Of a stretch of DNA of 64,000 nt, positions 26,819-34,423 are shown piece by piece (positions within the stretch are counted from its first letter, which is position 1; each line of letters starts with the position of its first letter). The notes beneath the pieces were generated by a model. The model did not search any database and was not told where the DNA came from. It saw only the letters and a list, made by a program, of their open reading frames with translations. The stretch lies in the NCBI GenBank assembly GCA_017512905.1, contig JAFWEL010000066.1, positions 1 through 64,000 of the forward strand, read 5' to 3'. The stretch comes from Clostridia bacterium (GTDB lineage Bacteria; Bacillota; Clostridia; Christensenellales; Aristaeellaceae). Made by a program: the position numbers and the translations under genes.

Positions 26819-26855
26819 AAATTCTGATTTGTCGCGCTGCGACAAATCAGAATTT
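26819..26855. repeat. Dispersed repeat, complete inverted form (copy 4)
   Basis: AAATTCTGATTTGTCGC (26819-26835) is perfectly complementary to GCGACAAATCAGAATTT (26839-26855), a 17-bp stem with a 3-nt loop. This is the best copy of the repeat family. It starts 35 nt after the stop of the GH95-like gene, but has no T-run. Confidence 0.85.
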
Positions 26856-26875
26856 GCCTACGACAGTTGCCTGAT

Positions 26876-27020
26876 CTCAATCCAAATAGCAACCCTCTGC
26901 GGGCATCTTTTCCGCCCTGCCGTTGCTTCGCTTCGGTCAACGATGCGCTGTATCGCCTCCCTCCGCTCGGCTTAGGCAGATCGAAAAATCTGCTTCACAT
27001 AGGTTTTCTTTTGGATTGAG
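26876..27020. repeat. 145-nt segment bounded by an 11-bp inverted repeat
   Basis: CTCAATCCAAA (26876-26886) and TTTGGATTGAG (27010-27020) are perfect inverted repeats. Inside is a small hairpin (GCAGAT...ATCTGC, 26976-26993). No gene is seen in the 26784-27183 gap. It may be a small non-autonomous element or a structured RNA; nothing proves either. Confidence 0.4.
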
Positions 27021-27044
27021 CTCAGTATAAATCAGGACACGTGC

Positions 27045-27066
27045 GCGACTTTGAAGCGACTTTGAA
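27045..27066 (+). promoter_or_regulatory. Tandem 11-bp repeat upstream of the sugar transporter promoter
   Basis: GCGACTTTGAA occurs twice head to tail, ending 11 bp before the -35 box at 27078. Direct repeats on the same face of the helix just upstream of -35 are typical activator sites. The regulator is unknown. Confidence 0.5.
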
Positions 27067-27077
27067 TCAACAAATAC

Positions 27078-27106
27078 TTGACATATGGGAATAATGCCAT
27101 TATAAT
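27078..27106 (+). promoter_or_regulatory. Consensus promoter of the first sugar ABC operon
   Basis: TTGACA (27078-27083), a 17-nt spacer and TATAAT (27101-27106): a perfect sigma-A type match. Confidence 0.85.
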
Positions 27107-27183
27107 ATGAGACGGAACTTGTGTGATTTGCTGGATTTGTGATCGAAACAAGTTGAACAAAATGAAAGAGGAGGATGTCGTTT

Positions 27184-28536
27184 ATGAAGAAGACCATCAT
27201 CGCCCTGCTGCTCGTGGCCGCCATGCTGTGCGCCATGCCGGCCTTCGCCGAGAAGGCGGAGGGGTGGAACAACGTCAACGCGGAAGGCTACCAGTTCCCG
27301 GACTACAGCGGGAAAACGCTGTCCCTGATGTGGTGGGGCTCCGACACCCGCGCCCGCATGACCGAGGAGGTCATCCACCTGTGGGAGGAGAAGACCGGCG
27401 CGACCGTTGAATTCGAGTATTACGACGGCGGCACCTACTGGACCCAGTTCCAGGCCAAGATGGCGGCCAACGACCTGCCCGACGTGTTCCAGATGGGCAA
27501 CAACTGGCTGACCTATTACGACACCATCGAGCCTCTGAACGCCTGGATCGAGGATGGCACCATCGACACTACCGCCATCAGCGAGGCGATGCTCGCCACG
27601 ACCATCAACCAGGCCAACGGCGACGTGACCGGCATGTCCAACGGCACCAATGCCCGGTGCTTCGCCTACAACCCGGCGATCTTTGACGAGGCCGGCGTTC
27701 CCTATCCCACCGACAACTGGACATGGGACGACTTTGCCGCCGCGGCCCGCAAGATCCACGAGACCACCGGCAATCCCGCCATCACCACCCTGGAGTACAA
27801 CTCCCTCGCCTTCTCCACGGTCACCCAGTGGAAGGAGGGCTACAACTTCTACGCCATGGACGGCTCCGACTTTGCCTTCAACGGCGATACCGAGCCCCTG
27901 GCCTACATCTTCGAGCTGCTGACCACCCTGCAGCAGGAGGGCGTCATCGCCGATTACGGCATCCAGAACGAGATCGGCCAGAACATCGAAGCCGACTGGA
28001 TCGCCTTTGGTGACGCCGCCATGGTCATGCTATCCTCCAACCAGTTCCAGGCGCTGAGCAATGTCGCGGCTGAGAGCGGCATCACCCTCGAGCTGGCCAC
28101 CATCCCGCGGGTACACGCCGACGGCCAGAGCGGCATGGTCGTGCGCTCCAGCCAGGAGATGAGCATGTGGAAGGGCTCCGAGGACAAGGATATGGCCGCG
28201 AACTTCCTGAACTTCTTCGTCAACAGCATCGAGGCCAACCGCATCCTGAACTGCGAGCGCGGCGTTTCCATCAACAGCGACGTGCTGGCCGCGCTGAAGG
28301 CGGACACCGAGCTGACCAACGAGGTCACCGCGAAGGTCTATACCATCATCGACCTGATCGGCTCCATGCCGGACGCCGCGAACTCCAGCCCCGCAGAGCC
28401 CGCCGCCAACGAGGAGATCTCCGACGTGCTGAAGAAGACCTACTTCCAGGGCCTTGCCGAGGGCAAGTTCGCCAGCGCCCAGGAGGCCGCCGACAAGTTC
28501 TGGGCCGAGGCGCAGGAAATCTGGGCCAAGTTCTGA
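27184..28536 (+). CDS. Sugar ABC transporter substrate-binding protein
   Basis: A family 1 extracellular solute-binding protein of 450 residues. Its signal peptide ends MPAFA-EK without a lipobox cysteine. The mature N-terminus has LSLMWWGSDTRARMTEEVI, then the family segment WTQFQAKMAANDLPDVFQMG. It binds an oligosaccharide outside the cell for the two permeases encoded next. I place the start at ATG 27184, nine bases after GAGGAGG; the ATG at 27175 abuts it. No dedicated ATPase is encoded, so a shared MsmK/UgpC-type ATPase is likely. The neighbouring glycosidases suggest a pectin-derived ligand. Confidence 0.92.
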   Translation: MKKTIIALLLVAAMLCAMPAFAEKAEGWNNVNAEGYQFPDYSGKTLSLMWWGSDTRARMTEEVIHLWEEKTGATVEFEYYDGGTYWTQFQAKMAANDLPDVFQMGNNWLTYYDTIEPLNAWIEDGTIDTTAISEAMLATTINQANGDVTGMSNGTNARCFAYNPAIFDEAGVPYPTDNWTWDDFAAAARKIHETTGNPAITTLEYNSLAFSTVTQWKEGYNFYAMDGSDFAFNGDTEPLAYIFELLTTLQQEGVIADYGIQNEIGQNIEADWIAFGDAAMVMLSSNQFQALSNVAAESGITLELATIPRVHADGQSGMVVRSSQEMSMWKGSEDKDMAANFLNFFVNSIEANRILNCERGVSINSDVLAALKADTELTNEVTAKVYTIIDLIGSMPDAANSSPAEPAANEEISDVLKKTYFQGLAEGKFASAQEAADKFWAEAQEIWAKF

Positions 28537-28571
28537 CGGGTGTTGGTTTTCCAAGTGACCTGATAAGAGAG

Positions 28572-28608
28572 GCAGGACGCTATGAAACGTCGTTTCACGG
28601 CGTCCTGC
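28572..28608 (+). promoter_or_regulatory. Long hairpin between binding-protein and permease genes
   Basis: GCAGGACGC (28572-28580) pairs with GCGTCCTGC (28600-28608), and TGAAAC with GTTTCA inside (28583-28588 and 28592-28597). No T-run follows. It probably protects the upstream message or reduces permease expression. Confidence 0.55.
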
Positions 28609-28629
28609 GCATTTAAAGGAGGCCAAGCG

Positions 28630-29532
28630 ATGCAAGCTGAAACACAGAAGCAAAGGGGCGGCTTTCTGCACAATGACAATGTAGTCGGTTACCTGTTTGC
28701 CGCGCCGTTCATCATCAGCTTTTTATGCCTGACGCTGATTCCCATGGCGATGTCCCTGTACTACTCCTTTTGCAATTACAAGATCGCCGCGTTGCCGGAA
28801 TGGATCGGCCTTCAGAATTATGCCAATCTGATGAAGGACGCGACCTTCCGCAATTCACTGCTGGTGACGATCCAGTACGTCATCATCGGCGTGCCGCTGA
28901 AGCTGGTTTTCGCGTTGCTGGTGGCCATGCTGCTGACCCGGCCTACGAAGCTGCAAGGGTTTTACCGGGCGGTCTATTATATCCCCTCGCTGATCGGCGG
29001 CTCGGTGGCCGTGGCGCTGGTGTGGAAGCAGCTGTTCGGCAGCCGGGGCCCCGTGGTCAGCCTGATCAAGACCCTGGGCGTCCCCAACTTCAACTTCTTC
29101 GGCTCCACCACATGGGCCTTCCTGCCGCTGGTGCTGTGCAACGCCTGGCAGTTCGGCTCGTCGATGCTGATTTTCGCCTCGGGATTGAAGCAAATCCCCA
29201 AGGACTACTATGAAGCGGCGGAGATCGACGGCGCGGGCGCGGTGAAGCGCTTCTTCAAGATCACGCTGCCGATCCTGTCGCCGATCATACTGTTCAACCT
29301 GATCATGCAGCTGATCTCCGGCTTCATGACCTTCACCCAGGCCCAGATCATCACCGACGGCGGCCCCAACTACGCCACCAACTATATCGCGCTGAACATC
29401 TTCAAGGAAGGCTTTTCCTACCAGCACATGGGCTATGCCTGCGCCCAGAGCTGGGTGATGCTGCTGATCATGGCCGCGGTGACGGGTATTATCTTCAAGA
29501 CCTCGTCCCATTGGACGTTCTATGAGAGCTGA
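28630..29532 (+). CDS. Sugar ABC permease (MalF type)
   Basis: An inner permease subunit of 300 residues with six hydrophobic helices. The EAA loop is EAAEIDGAGAVKRFFKITLP near residue 200. It forms the channel with the next gene product. AAAGGAGG lies seven bases before the ATG at 28630. The gene ends 10 nt before the next start. Confidence 0.93.
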   Translation: MQAETQKQRGGFLHNDNVVGYLFAAPFIISFLCLTLIPMAMSLYYSFCNYKIAALPEWIGLQNYANLMKDATFRNSLLVTIQYVIIGVPLKLVFALLVAMLLTRPTKLQGFYRAVYYIPSLIGGSVAVALVWKQLFGSRGPVVSLIKTLGVPNFNFFGSTTWAFLPLVLCNAWQFGSSMLIFASGLKQIPKDYYEAAEIDGAGAVKRFFKITLPILSPIILFNLIMQLISGFMTFTQAQIITDGGPNYATNYIALNIFKEGFSYQHMGYACAQSWVMLLIMAAVTGIIFKTSSHWTFYES

Positions 29533-29542
29533 GGTGGCGGTT

Positions 29543-30382
29543 ATGGAGAAGCGCAGAGCCATCAACAATGTGATCTATCACGTGTTTGTCGTCGCCTTCG
29601 GGCTGCTGATGATCTATCCGGTGCTGTGGATGATCCTCTCCTCGTTCAAGATGAAGAGCGAGATCCTGGGCACGAACGCGCCCTTCCTGCCCAGCAAGTG
29701 GGTTTTCCAGAACTATCCGGACGGCTGGCGGGGCAGCGGCAGCCTGACCTTCGCCACCTACTTCAAAAATTCCATCGTCGTCTCCTGCCTGGGCACACTG
29801 GGCACGGTGATTTCCTCGGCCATGGTGGCTTACGCCCTGGCCCGGGTGGACTTCAAGGGACGCAAGTTCTGGTTTACTGCCATGATCATGACCATGCTCC
29901 TGCCCGGACAGGTGCTGATGATTCCCCAGTACATCATCTGGAACCGGCTGGGCCTGGTGGGCACCTTCGTGCCGCTGATCCTGCCCAAGTTCCTGGGATG
30001 GCCCTTCTTCATCTACATGATGATGCAGTTCATCCGGGGCCTGCCCAAGGAGCTGGACGAGGCGGCTATGATCGACGGCTGCAACAAGTATTCCATCTTT
30101 GCCAGGATCATACTGCCGCTGTTGGGCCCGTCGATCATTACCACCATCGTCATATCCTTCTATTGGATCTGGGACGATTACATGGGGCCGCTGCTGTACC
30201 TGTCGAAGCCCGCGCTGTACACGGTCTCCCTGGCCATAAAGGGCTTCGCGGACGCCCAGGGCACCAATTTCGGCCCGATGTTCGCCATGTCCACGCTGTC
30301 CCTGATCCCGGTATTCCTGCTGTTCCTGTTCTTCAACCGCTATCTGATGGACGGCGTGACCGCGGGCGCGCTGAAGGGATGA
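29543..30382 (+). CDS. Sugar ABC permease (MalG type)
   Basis: The second permease subunit, 279 residues and six helices. The EAA loop is DEAAMIDGCNKYSIFARIIL, and the family C-terminal motif is LMDGVTAGALKG. I chose the ATG at 29543 after GAGGTGG; the ATG at 29522 overlaps the previous gene and has no ribosome binding site. Three genes (27184-30382) make up the importer. Confidence 0.92.
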   Translation: MEKRRAINNVIYHVFVVAFGLLMIYPVLWMILSSFKMKSEILGTNAPFLPSKWVFQNYPDGWRGSGSLTFATYFKNSIVVSCLGTLGTVISSAMVAYALARVDFKGRKFWFTAMIMTMLLPGQVLMIPQYIIWNRLGLVGTFVPLILPKFLGWPFFIYMMMQFIRGLPKELDEAAMIDGCNKYSIFARIILPLLGPSIITTIVISFYWIWDDYMGPLLYLSKPALYTVSLAIKGFADAQGTNFGPMFAMSTLSLIPVFLLFLFFNRYLMDGVTAGALKG

Positions 30383-30387
30383 TACCC

Positions 30388-30415
30388 AAAAGAAAAAGGG
30401 AGGCCGAAGCCTCCC
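30388..30415 (-). terminator. Terminator of the GH140-like gene
   Basis: On the minus strand GGGAGGC (30415-30409), TTCG loop, GCCTCCC (30404-30398), followed by TTTTTCTTTT. It is a textbook intrinsic terminator 7 nt past the stop of the gene at 30422. Confidence 0.88.
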
Positions 30416-30421
30416 GGAGGG

Positions 30422-31765
30422 CTACACGAGTCTGGACAGTACGCTGTCCAGGCTCTTTTTGTCGACCAGCAGCAGCACCCAGTCCTCCCGGGCCTCCTCC
30501 CGGTCGGCGGGGGGATCGAAGCGCCCGTCGGTTGGCACGGCCAGGGCGCTCACTCCGCCCAGTTTCGGGCTGTACCAGTAGGCGGCGGGGGAGAAGGGCA
30601 GCCGGTCGAGGCGCACCCCGAAGGGTTTTGAGGTATAGGTGTAGACCGCCAGGGCGACGGGGGTTATAAAGCACAGGTTCCGGGCGTCCTCCGTGCCGCT
30701 GTCGTCCAGCAGCATCGCTTGGTCGTTGCGGCCCTCCTGCCATGCAATGGCCTCCATCAGTTGGCGCAGGTGGCGCATCTGCAGGCTGCCGGGGGCGTGC
30801 AGCGCCACATCCCAGTGCTGGCGGACGCCGAAATCCGGGGCGCCCTGGCCGTCCCAGAACTGCATGATGGCGTTGTGGCCGTAGGTGAAGCCGGCGGCGC
30901 CGGCCAGCAGGCTCCACCAGGCGTAGCGCCGCACCTGCCGATCGGTCCAGTAGGGCTTCGAGGGGTCGTGCAGGCCGTGGGGGATCTCCTCGTAGGAGGG
31001 CTCGCCGTCCAGTGTGGGCTTGTCGTCCCGTTCCAGATCCCGGAACACATACAGGTAGTTTTCCTCGCCCATCCATTCCTCGTCGCTGACGGTGTTGCGA
31101 CGCGAAGATAGTCCTTCAGGGTCGTCCCAGGCCCCGAGGGTGCGCTGGCCGCGGTCCCGATGACCGGACTGGAACATGTGAAAATCCAGCCAGTCCGCGC
31201 CGGCAAACCACTGGGATGAGGAACAGCGTCCGAAGGGATGGAAGCCGATGAGCTTGTCCGGGTTCAGTCGGCGAAGGGTGCGGGCGAGGGCCTCGAAGGT
31301 CTGTGGGGCGGCGCTGCCGCGCACGTCGCCGCCCAGCAGCCAGAGCACGTTTTCATATTTGCCCAGCCGCCGGGCCAGGAAGCCGCCGTAGACCGCGGCG
31401 TTTTCCGGGGTCAACGCGCCGTCCTGGGCGAAGCAGCCCCAGCAGGGCAGCAGCGCCATCACCAGGCCCAGCCGGCCGGCGCATTGAATCGCCCGCTCGA
31501 CGTGCTCCCAATAGGCGGAGCTACCATCGGGGCGGGCAAAATCGTCGTCAACCAGGGCCCTTGCGCCGTCCGGCGAGGCATAGCCGGCCTTGTGGACCAG
31601 CGTGGCCTGTATGACGGTAAAGCCCTTGAGCGCCCGGTTCTCCAGATAGGTTTCGATCTGTCCGTCGTCCAGCTTATGAAACAGCAGCCAGGCGGTGTCG
31701 CCCAGCCAGAAAAAGGGCTTCCCATCCCGAAGAAAGCCCCGCTTGCGCATATTGAGAGTCAGCAT
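30422..31765 (-). CDS. GH140-like apiosidase (DUF4038)
   Basis: A cytoplasmic TIM-barrel glycosidase of 447 residues. The N-terminus reads GFLRDGKPFFWLGDTAWLLF, the hallmark of the DUF4038/apiosidase-like family, and is followed by GFTVIQATLV. Later come VLWLLGGDVRG (strand-4 acid region), PSYEEIPHG (candidate nucleophile Glu) and the YAWWSLLAGAAGFTYGHNAI block. A small C-terminal beta domain is predicted from about residue 360. GH140 enzymes release D-apiose from rhamnogalacturonan-II side chains. There is no signal peptide. It is the last gene of a minus-strand run (exporter, GH43, trehalase-like, this gene) and ends at a strong terminator. The substrate is inferred from the family. Confidence 0.82.
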   Translation of the reverse strand: MLTLNMRKRGFLRDGKPFFWLGDTAWLLFHKLDDGQIETYLENRALKGFTVIQATLVHKAGYASPDGARALVDDDFARPDGSSAYWEHVERAIQCAGRLGLVMALLPCWGCFAQDGALTPENAAVYGGFLARRLGKYENVLWLLGGDVRGSAAPQTFEALARTLRRLNPDKLIGFHPFGRCSSSQWFAGADWLDFHMFQSGHRDRGQRTLGAWDDPEGLSSRRNTVSDEEWMGEENYLYVFRDLERDDKPTLDGEPSYEEIPHGLHDPSKPYWTDRQVRRYAWWSLLAGAAGFTYGHNAIMQFWDGQGAPDFGVRQHWDVALHAPGSLQMRHLRQLMEAIAWQEGRNDQAMLLDDSGTEDARNLCFITPVALAVYTYTSKPFGVRLDRLPFSPAAYWYSPKLGGVSALAVPTDGRFDPPADREEAREDWVLLLVDKKSLDSVLSRLV

Positions 31766-31837
31766 ATGGTTTACCTCCCGGTAGGGTTGTTGTGTGCTGC
31801 GTGTTGCGTGAAATGCTGTGACGATTCTGTTGTATGC

Positions 31838-31875
31838 AAATTTCTGATTTGTCGCGTTGCGATAAATCAGAATTT
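31838..31875. repeat. Dispersed repeat, inverted form (copy 5)
   Basis: AAATTTCTGATTTGTCGC (31838-31855) pairs with GCGATAAATCAGAATTT (31859-31875) over GTT, with one mismatch and a one-base bulge. It lies between two glycosidase genes. Confidence 0.8.
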
Positions 31876-31899
31876 TCCCGCCTGAACAGAACCGAAAAG

Positions 31900-33336
31900 C
31901 TATTCGATGGCCACCATTCGGCGCAGCGCTCCGGATTCGTCGGTGACGACGCGGACCCCGCAGGCTCCCGCGTAGACCTCGCGGCCGTCGACGTAGGCGA
32001 CGGCCTTCCCGCCGTCCGATTCAAGGCGGTAGTCGTGCCCGTTCCAGTGAACCTCGCAGGCGCAGGGCATGGACCCGCACAGGCTGAACCGCACCTCGCC
32101 CCTGCGCAGTCCGATGCCCCACAGGCGCTCGATAAAGCCCAGGGCGGACAGCAGCGACGGCCCGTAGCCGTCCTGGAACGGCTCGTCCGAGCCCGGCGGG
32201 ATGGGCGCGTGGGAGATCAGCCCCACCCGGGAGGGCGCTCCGGTGAAGGGATCGAACTGCTGGGTAAAGGCATACCTTCCCTCCGCGATGGCGCGCAGGA
32301 AGCGGCGACCCAGCCGCGTGACCAGCTTTTCGTAGCCGTAGCGTTCGAGAGCGTGCATGGCCCGCTGGTAGGTCAGCCCTTCGCACTGGCCGCTCCAGTT
32401 GTTCTCCGGGGCGTTGCGGAAGGCGGGGTCGTTCGCGGCCACGCTGGGCAGGGGCATGGGCGTCCAGAATTCCGAGGGATTGAGCAGGTGCTCCCCCACG
32501 AAGCGGTCCGCCATGTCCCGGGAGACGCTGCCCCAGTACATGCAGCGCAGCGTGTTGTGGCACAGCACGTCCACGGTCCTGCCGTTCTTGTCCCGGTCGT
32601 AAAGGGCGCCGCGTTCCGCGTCCCAGAGCCCCTGACGCAGGGCCGAGGCGACCTCGTCCGCGGCGCGCCGCCAGCGCTCCGCGTCCCTCTCGACGCCGCG
32701 GATCCGGCTGATCCTTGCCAGCGTATCCCGGCAGGCAAAGGCATAGGAGGTGATGTCCATGGAAGCCATGGGAACCACCGAATAGCCCTCGGGCGGCGCG
32801 TCCTCCGGCCACCAGCAGGGGGCGTCGCCATAGCGCAGGGCGTTGTCCTCGCCGGTGTCGTAGACGCAAAAGGCGGACAACAGACCGTCCGCGCCGAGGG
32901 CGCGCGTCCTCAGGAGCCAGGCGTCGAAGTGGGCCAGGCAGTCCGCGAGGGCGTCCAGCCAGTCTGTGTCGCGCCCCATCAGGTAGTAAAGGTTCAGCGC
33001 CGGGTCAGGAAAGCAGAAGCCCTGGAGCTTGTCAAACTGGGGCTTGACGCGGCCCTCCAGGCACTGGATCGAGCCGGGCAGCCGTCCGTCGGGGCGCTGG
33101 TGGCGCATGAACAGCAGGCTGTTGTTGACGGCGGCGGTCAGGTCGCGCAGGGCGTACATCTCGCCGCCCATCGGTTGGGTCTCCAGCCAGATCTTTCCAT
33201 AGCCGCCGCCCTCCACCAGCACCCGGTCCCCGGCGAAGTCCACCAGATTCATGCGGCACTTGCGCTCCGCTTCATCGTATATTTTCTGAATCCGCGGATC
33301 CCCGCAGGAGAAGGAACATCGTACAGCGGGCAGCAT
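31900..33336 (-). CDS. (alpha/alpha)6-barrel glycosidase, GH63/trehalase-like
   Basis: A 478-residue cytoplasmic protein resembling GH63/GH37-type and MGH1-like enzymes. ETQPMGGEMYALRDL and MRHQRPDGRLPG lie in the first quarter. The helical core has YDTGEDNALRYGD, in which an Asp could be the acid, then MASMDITSYAF and NNWSGQCEGLTYQRAM. A small C-terminal beta domain follows. No signal peptide is present. The ATG at 33336 has AAAGGAG upstream; a longer frame lacks a ribosome binding site. It sits between GH43 and GH140-like genes with repeat copies on both sides. I cannot name the linkage it cleaves. Confidence 0.7.
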   Translation of the reverse strand: MLPAVRCSFSCGDPRIQKIYDEAERKCRMNLVDFAGDRVLVEGGGYGKIWLETQPMGGEMYALRDLTAAVNNSLLFMRHQRPDGRLPGSIQCLEGRVKPQFDKLQGFCFPDPALNLYYLMGRDTDWLDALADCLAHFDAWLLRTRALGADGLLSAFCVYDTGEDNALRYGDAPCWWPEDAPPEGYSVVPMASMDITSYAFACRDTLARISRIRGVERDAERWRRAADEVASALRQGLWDAERGALYDRDKNGRTVDVLCHNTLRCMYWGSVSRDMADRFVGEHLLNPSEFWTPMPLPSVAANDPAFRNAPENNWSGQCEGLTYQRAMHALERYGYEKLVTRLGRRFLRAIAEGRYAFTQQFDPFTGAPSRVGLISHAPIPPGSDEPFQDGYGPSLLSALGFIERLWGIGLRRGEVRFSLCGSMPCACEVHWNGHDYRLESDGGKAVAYVDGREVYAGACGVRVVTDESGALRRMVAIE

Positions 33337-33395
33337 GCAAGAACTCCTTTCAAGATGGTGGTTTGATGACGAATCATGACCGTCTGATTGGATGT

Positions 33396-33454
33396 GAATT
33401 CTGATTTGGCGGGGAGTAGGCTCCCTCGCTATCTCTCCCGACAAACCAGAATTC
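33396..33454. repeat. Dispersed repeat, inverted form (copy 6)
   Basis: GAATTCTGATTTGGCGGGGA (33396-33415) faces CTCTCCCGACAAACCAGAATTC (33433-33454, read as two short blocks), with about three mismatches and a longer loop than other copies. Confidence 0.7.
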
Positions 33455-33478
33455 CCCCGACGGACCCGGCGCGCCGAA

Positions 33479-34357
33479 TCATTGCTTCCATTCCTCGCAT
33501 ACCCGCAGCCGTCCGTCGCGCTCCTCCACGGGGATAAAGCGGGGGCGTTCCTTCAGGTGTTCGTTGGGGCTGTGCAGCGCGAGCCGAAGCCCGCCGTCCG
33601 GCCCTCGAAATGCCATGCCGTGGCCACCGTTTTCCATGAAAAGGGGCTCCACCTGGCGCCAGGGACCGGCGATGCTGCCGCTGTCCGAGCGGGCCTGGGC
33701 CTGGGTGTAGCCGCCCTCCGAAAAGCTGGCCCAGAGGCACACGAGGCTGCCGTCGGTCAGCCGCCACAGGAAGGGACCGTCGGTGACGAAGCCGGTCATC
33801 CCGGAGGAATGGCGCATGCGCTTGCACCAGGCGGCCTCTGAGGCGTGAAACAGCACTGTCGGAGCGCCGGCGGCCGAGCGGAGATCCTCTGTCAGCGGCA
33901 GCGCGCAGACAGAGCCGTCTCCAGCCTGGACCCATTCGTGGCAGAATACCATCCAGGGATGGCCGGCCTCGTCCAGATGGAACGTGCCGTCCAGGCATTC
34001 CCAATCCCCCGGAGTCACTGGCCCGTCCGACCAGGGCAGGAAGGGACCCAGGGGGGAATCGGCCCGAAGGATGGCGGTGCCCCGGCGGCGTCCCTCGCCC
34101 TTAAAGGAGGCGAACATGTAGAACGCGCCGCCGTGGGGATGGATCTCCGGGGCCCAGTAGTCCCTGTCGGCCCAGAAGCCGCCGTCGTTGTGGAAGACGA
34201 CCGTGGGTCCGGACCACTCCGAGAGATCGTCGCTGACGTAGGCGTCGAAGCCGTCGGCGGGGCCCCAGCAGGTCGCCCCGCGGGTGCCGTAGAGGTAAAA
34301 CCGGCCTCTATGATTGAGTACAAACGGGTCGCGAAGGTTGATTTCCGATAGTTTCAT
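33479..34357 (-). CDS. GH43-like five-bladed propeller glycosidase
   Basis: A cytoplasmic enzyme of 292 residues. Asp10 in NLRDPFVL is the likely general base. Asp123 in CLDGTFHLDE is the likely pKa modulator, and Glu141 in CHEW is a candidate general acid. The repeating blade pattern with WAPEIHPHGGAFYMF is typical of GH43 and its relatives. Members are mostly arabinofuranosidases, xylosidases or galactosidases. There is no signal peptide. The family is clear in outline; the subfamily and sugar are not. Confidence 0.78.
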   Translation of the reverse strand: MKLSEINLRDPFVLNHRGRFYLYGTRGATCWGPADGFDAYVSDDLSEWSGPTVVFHNDGGFWADRDYWAPEIHPHGGAFYMFASFKGEGRRRGTAILRADSPLGPFLPWSDGPVTPGDWECLDGTFHLDEAGHPWMVFCHEWVQAGDGSVCALPLTEDLRSAAGAPTVLFHASEAAWCKRMRHSSGMTGFVTDGPFLWRLTDGSLVCLWASFSEGGYTQAQARSDSGSIAGPWRQVEPLFMENGGHGMAFRGPDGGLRLALHSPNEHLKERPRFIPVEERDGRLRVCEEWKQ

Positions 34358-34423
34358 GGCGGTCTCCTCAATTCATCAATCGCGTGTCGGTGGCCTGCGG
34401 GAGCGCCTGAAAGGGGACGATCT

